Origin: Acidobacteriota bacterium
GTDB taxonomy: Bacteria; Acidobacteriota; Terriglobia; Acidiferrales; UBA7541
Direction: 5' to 3'
Length of the DNA: 64,000 bases
Assembly (NCBI GenBank): GCA_013289665.1
Contig: JABCZN010000003.1
Span: forward strand, 186,001-250,000
How positions within the stretch are numbered: the first letter of the stretch is position 1; each line of letters opens with the position of its first letter. A model generated the notes under the pieces. That model was not told the DNA's origin and ran no database searches. It worked only from the letters and a program-made list of their open reading frames with translations. Position numbers and translations under genes: made by a program. Below are positions 61,776 to 64,000 of this stretch, piece after piece.

Positions 61776-62498
61776 ATGCCATCCGCCTGGCCCATTGCGT
61801 GGGAAGACCCGCGAATCAAAAGCGGCATGCGCCAACAGCTTCGTTGGCGGCGCGAGATGTTGGCAGCAGGAAAGACGCCGCTCGGCTGGAAGTTGGCGTT
61901 CGGCGGCCCCGCGGCCCTTGAACGATTGCAAACCACGGCACCGCTCGTCGGGTTTCTTATGGCCGACGCGATCGTTCCGTCAGGCTCAACGGTTTCTCTC
62001 GCTGGCTGGAAAAAACCCGCCGCCGAGCCCGAACTCGCCGTCTATCTGGCAAAAGACCTGCCTCCAGGCGCCGGCCGCAAAGCCACGATGGAGGCAATCC
62101 GAGATCTTGGCGCGGCCATCGAACTCGCCGACGTCGATCACCCTTCCGACGATGTCGAAGGCACCCTGGCCCGGAATATCTACCAACGCCACGTAATTCT
62201 CGGCGGCTCGGATCCCGCGCACGCGGGCGGCAACCTGTCAGGCCTTAACGCGCGCGTGTTTCAGAACGCCTCGGAAATGGCCAACACCTCCGGCCTTGAA
62301 GCGTTGACGGGAGAATTGATCGCCAACGTCGGCCACGTGGCGGATTTGCTGGCTGTTTTTGGTGAGACTCTTCACGCCGGCCAGATCATCATCGCGGGTT
62401 CCATCACCCCGCCCATCTGGGTCGAACCGGGCGAAACCATCGGCTTTCATCTCGAACCGCTCGAACCAATCTTCGTAAATCTTGCGGCGGCGCCGTAA
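61776..62498 (+). CDS. 2-keto-4-pentenoate hydratase / FAH-family enzyme
   Basis: A 240-aa member of the fumarylacetoacetate hydrolase/MhpD superfamily. GWKLAFGGPAALERL opens the fold, PAAEPELAVYLAKDL gives the Mg-binding Glu pair, and ELADVDHPSDDVEGTLARNI and TGELIANVGHVADLLAVFGE match the hydratase branch. ITPPIWVEPGETIGFHLEPL ends the barrel. Such enzymes hydrate 2-oxo-4-pentenoates or decarboxylate oxaloacetate-like acids late in aromatic or sugar-acid degradation. It follows the cupin by 28 bases and ends the operon. Confidence 0.87.
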   Translation: MPSAWPIAWEDPRIKSGMRQQLRWRREMLAAGKTPLGWKLAFGGPAALERLQTTAPLVGFLMADAIVPSGSTVSLAGWKKPAAEPELAVYLAKDLPPGAGRKATMEAIRDLGAAIELADVDHPSDDVEGTLARNIYQRHVILGGSDPAHAGGNLSGLNARVFQNASEMANTSGLEALTGELIANVGHVADLLAVFGETLHAGQIIIAGSITPPIWVEPGETIGFHLEPLEPIFVNLAAAP

Positions 62499-62605
62499 CT
62501 TTTTGCGCCCGGTGGAATCAGACGTGGCGCCGGGAACTTGCGCAGCCCGGATTCGCCGGCGTATAGTGCGTCGGAATCTGAAAATTGATTTTAGGACGGG
62601 AATCG

Positions 62606-63925
62606 ATGCCGAGAGTTGGACTCTATCCGATAGCAAAGCGCCTGCTCTTCACTGCCGTCGCGATTCTTTCAGCGGCCGCGTTCGTTTTCGCCGGACAGAG
62701 CAATCCGCCGAAGACCGGCTCCTGGTCCGGCGTCCTCGTAACCAGCGCCTGCAACGCCGACGAAGCCTTCAACGAATCTCCCGAGTGCTTCAAAACCGTT
62801 CCCGGCGCAAAGATCGCTCTCTACGACGACACCAACCGCCTCATGTACTCGCTCGAACCGCAGGATAAAGTCACCGGCCGTCTCGGCGACACCGTCACCA
62901 TCCGCGGCGCTCTCGACGAGGACACGATCAACGTCGCTTCCACCGAACCGATGGCCATCGGCCTCGCCGTTGGCCAAAAGGCTCCCAATTTTTCCGCCCG
63001 CGATGAGTTCGGCCACATCCAGACGCTTGAAACTCTCAAAGGCCCGAAAGGCACGGTTCTTCTTTTCTTCCGTTCCGCGGACTGGTGACCCTTCTGCAAA
63101 GGGCAGCTGGTCCAGCTGCAAAGCGCGTTCCCGCGTTTTGAAAAGCAGGGCGTCAAGTTCGCGGCCATCAGCTACGACTCCGAGGAGATCCTGAAATTCT
63201 TCGCCGACCGCCACAAGATCGAATATCCGATGCTCGCCGACCCGGATTCGAAAATCATCAAAGCCTATGGCGTCTTCAATCACGAAGCCACCGGCATGCA
63301 GAAGGGTTTTGCGCGCCCCGGCTATTTCTTCATTGATTCGAACGGCGCCATCAAGGAAAAATTCTTCGAAGCGAAATACCGCGAACGCCTCACCGGCAAC
63401 AGCATCATCGCGAAACTCTTCCCCGAATTGGGCCAGGAAGTCACGGACACGCTCGAAGCCCCGCATCTCGGGCTCGCGCTCCAGCAATCCGATCGCACCG
63501 GCGTTCCCGGCACGCGCATAACAATTTCCGCAGAAGTTCGGCTCCCCGCCGACGTTCACGTCTACGCCCCTGGCACCCAGGGCTACAAGCCCGTCAGACT
63601 GGTGATGGACGACGTCCCCGATCTGGAGTTGAACCCAGTCGTTTACCCCGCATCCAGAACTCTCTATCTCCCGGCGATCAAGGAAAAAGTGCCCGTCTAT
63701 GAAGGCACCTTCCGCATCAGCCAGGACGTCAAAGTCAGCTCCAGCTCGCAATTCTGGAGCTCCCTCGGCAAAGACGGCAAAACCTTCACGCTTACTGGCA
63801 GGCTCGAATATCAGGCCTGCGACAAAACCATGTGCTACGTGCCAACGTCCGTCCCGGTCAAGTGGCAGCTCCAGGTCTTCCCGCTCGATCGCACCCGCGC
63901 CCCGGTGGACATTCGTCATAAATAA
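62606..63925 (+). CDS. secreted redoxin selenoprotein (in-frame TGA as Sec) with DsbD_N-like domain
   Basis: Reading TGA at 63086-63088 as selenocysteine gives one 439-aa protein. Signal peptide about residues 1-30 (LLFTAVAILSAAAFVFAG). A small domain (SWSGVLVTSACNADEAF, GAKIALYDD) leads to an AhpC/TSA-type redoxin: VGQKAPNFSARDEFGHIQTL, LLFFRSADW-U161-PFC164 where relatives have WCPFC or WCPYC, KFAAISYDSEEILKFFADRH and FARPGYFFIDSNG. The C-terminal third (about 285-425) resembles DsbD_N, with LEYQACDKTMCYVPTSVPVK and a Cys pair at about 405/410. The frame continues cleanly for 837 bases after TGA. Start at ATG 62606. Alternative: a nonsense mutation or sequencing error. Confidence 0.8.
63103..63119 (+). 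promoter_or_regulatory. SECIS-like hairpin just after the in-frame TGA
   Basis: GCAGCT-GGTCC-AGCTGC: a perfect 6-bp stem with GGU at the 5' side of a short apical loop. The stem begins 14 bases after TGA and the GGU 20 bases after it. Bacterial SECIS elements bind SelB through such a hairpin inside the coding region; in E. coli fdhF the loop GGU lies at nearly the same distance. Confidence 0.65.
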
Positions 63926-64000
63926 GCAATCGATGCTCGACTTCAGGTTGTCGAGACTATTTCAGGACGAAGCCATAATCTGAAAAATCGTTAACCCCGG

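Noticed and set aside
63086..63088. Ordinary nonsense mutation or assembly error in the redoxin gene
   Set aside because: Not excluded, but the exact coincidence with the catalytic Cys, the clean frame afterwards and the hairpin with GGU loop make selenocysteine the better reading.
62669..63919. A 416-codon open frame on the minus strand across the selenoprotein gene
   Set aside because: It is the mirror of a GC-rich gene; the plus strand carries signal peptide, redoxin and DsbD_N-like motifs, while the minus frame shows none.
1..64000. CRISPR array or prophage
   Set aside because: No regularly spaced repeats, cas genes or phage structural genes were seen.

Overview
The window looks like the chromosome of a soil Acidobacteriota (Solibacter/Bryobacter-like). 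The clues are a GC-rich base composition by eye, an Oar-like carboxypeptidase-regulatory TonB receptor of 1184 aa, many secreted Tat or Sec hydrolases, IorB-type molybdenum hydroxylases and families of FAD oxidoreductases. This placement is inference from gene content; no marker gene is present.

Region 1 (1-12.1 kb) is an accessory, decaying stretch around a complete tRNA-Ala(UGC). It carries the 3' end of a TonB receptor, a secreted amidohydrolase, an MFS transporter, an intact thiS beside a truncated thiG, an IS481-family element, intact hipBA and mazEF-like toxin-antitoxin pairs, a SET-domain protein, a 34-aa lysine-rich gene, and fragments of an amidase, a methyltransferase, a TM0106-type helicase, an HNH nuclease, a DUF433/DUF5615 module and a PIN toxin.

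Region 2 (12.1-20.2 kb) is a co-directional signalling cluster: CHASE3/triple-PAS histidine kinase, Rcp1-like receiver (ATGA overlap), RsbRD_N-like protein and two GGDEF-EAL proteins, one with its own receiver.

Region 3 (20.2-38.8 kb, mostly minus strand) is catabolic. A two-subunit molybdenum hydroxylase and a pentahaem-type cytochrome c follow two CrtI-like FAD oxidoreductases. A third FAD paralogue, a DAACS symporter, a 2-oxoacid dehydrogenase E2, an M24-fold protein, E1-beta, E1-alpha, a beta-hydroxyacid dehydrogenase, a FadR-type GntR regulator and a succinate-semialdehyde-type dehydrogenase form the next block. A secreted double NTF2-like protein diverges from the FAD genes.

Region 4 (38.8-52.2 kb): a plus-strand operon (Tat-exported LVIVD-like protein, solute-binding protein, alpha/beta hydrolase) faces a minus-strand set (second molybdenum subunit, second DAACS symporter, D-2-hydroxyacid dehydrogenase, cupin, creatininase-family enzyme, Gfo/Idh/MocA oxidoreductase). 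A second FCD-GntR regulator diverges from that set and leads into a split UxaA-type dehydratase. The set looks like sugar-acid or hydroxyacid catabolism.

Region 5 (52.3-64 kb): two further double NTF2-like proteins, the TonB receptor with a textbook terminator, a YncE-like propeller, and a plus-strand operon (alpha/beta hydrolase, beta-hydroxyacid dehydrogenase, cupin, FAH/hydratase). The last gene is the most striking: a secreted redoxin whose catalytic cysteine codon is an in-frame TGA followed by a SECIS-like hairpin, then a DsbD_N-like domain. I read it as a selenoprotein.

Regulation: TGGT-N3-ACCA-type palindromes sit on or just after predicted -10 boxes upstream of the GntR gene, the gabD-like gene, the LVIVD operon and the 59.4-kb hydrolase operon, suggesting one FadR-type regulon. 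Several promoters share a TTGACR-N15-TGG-extended -10 layout.
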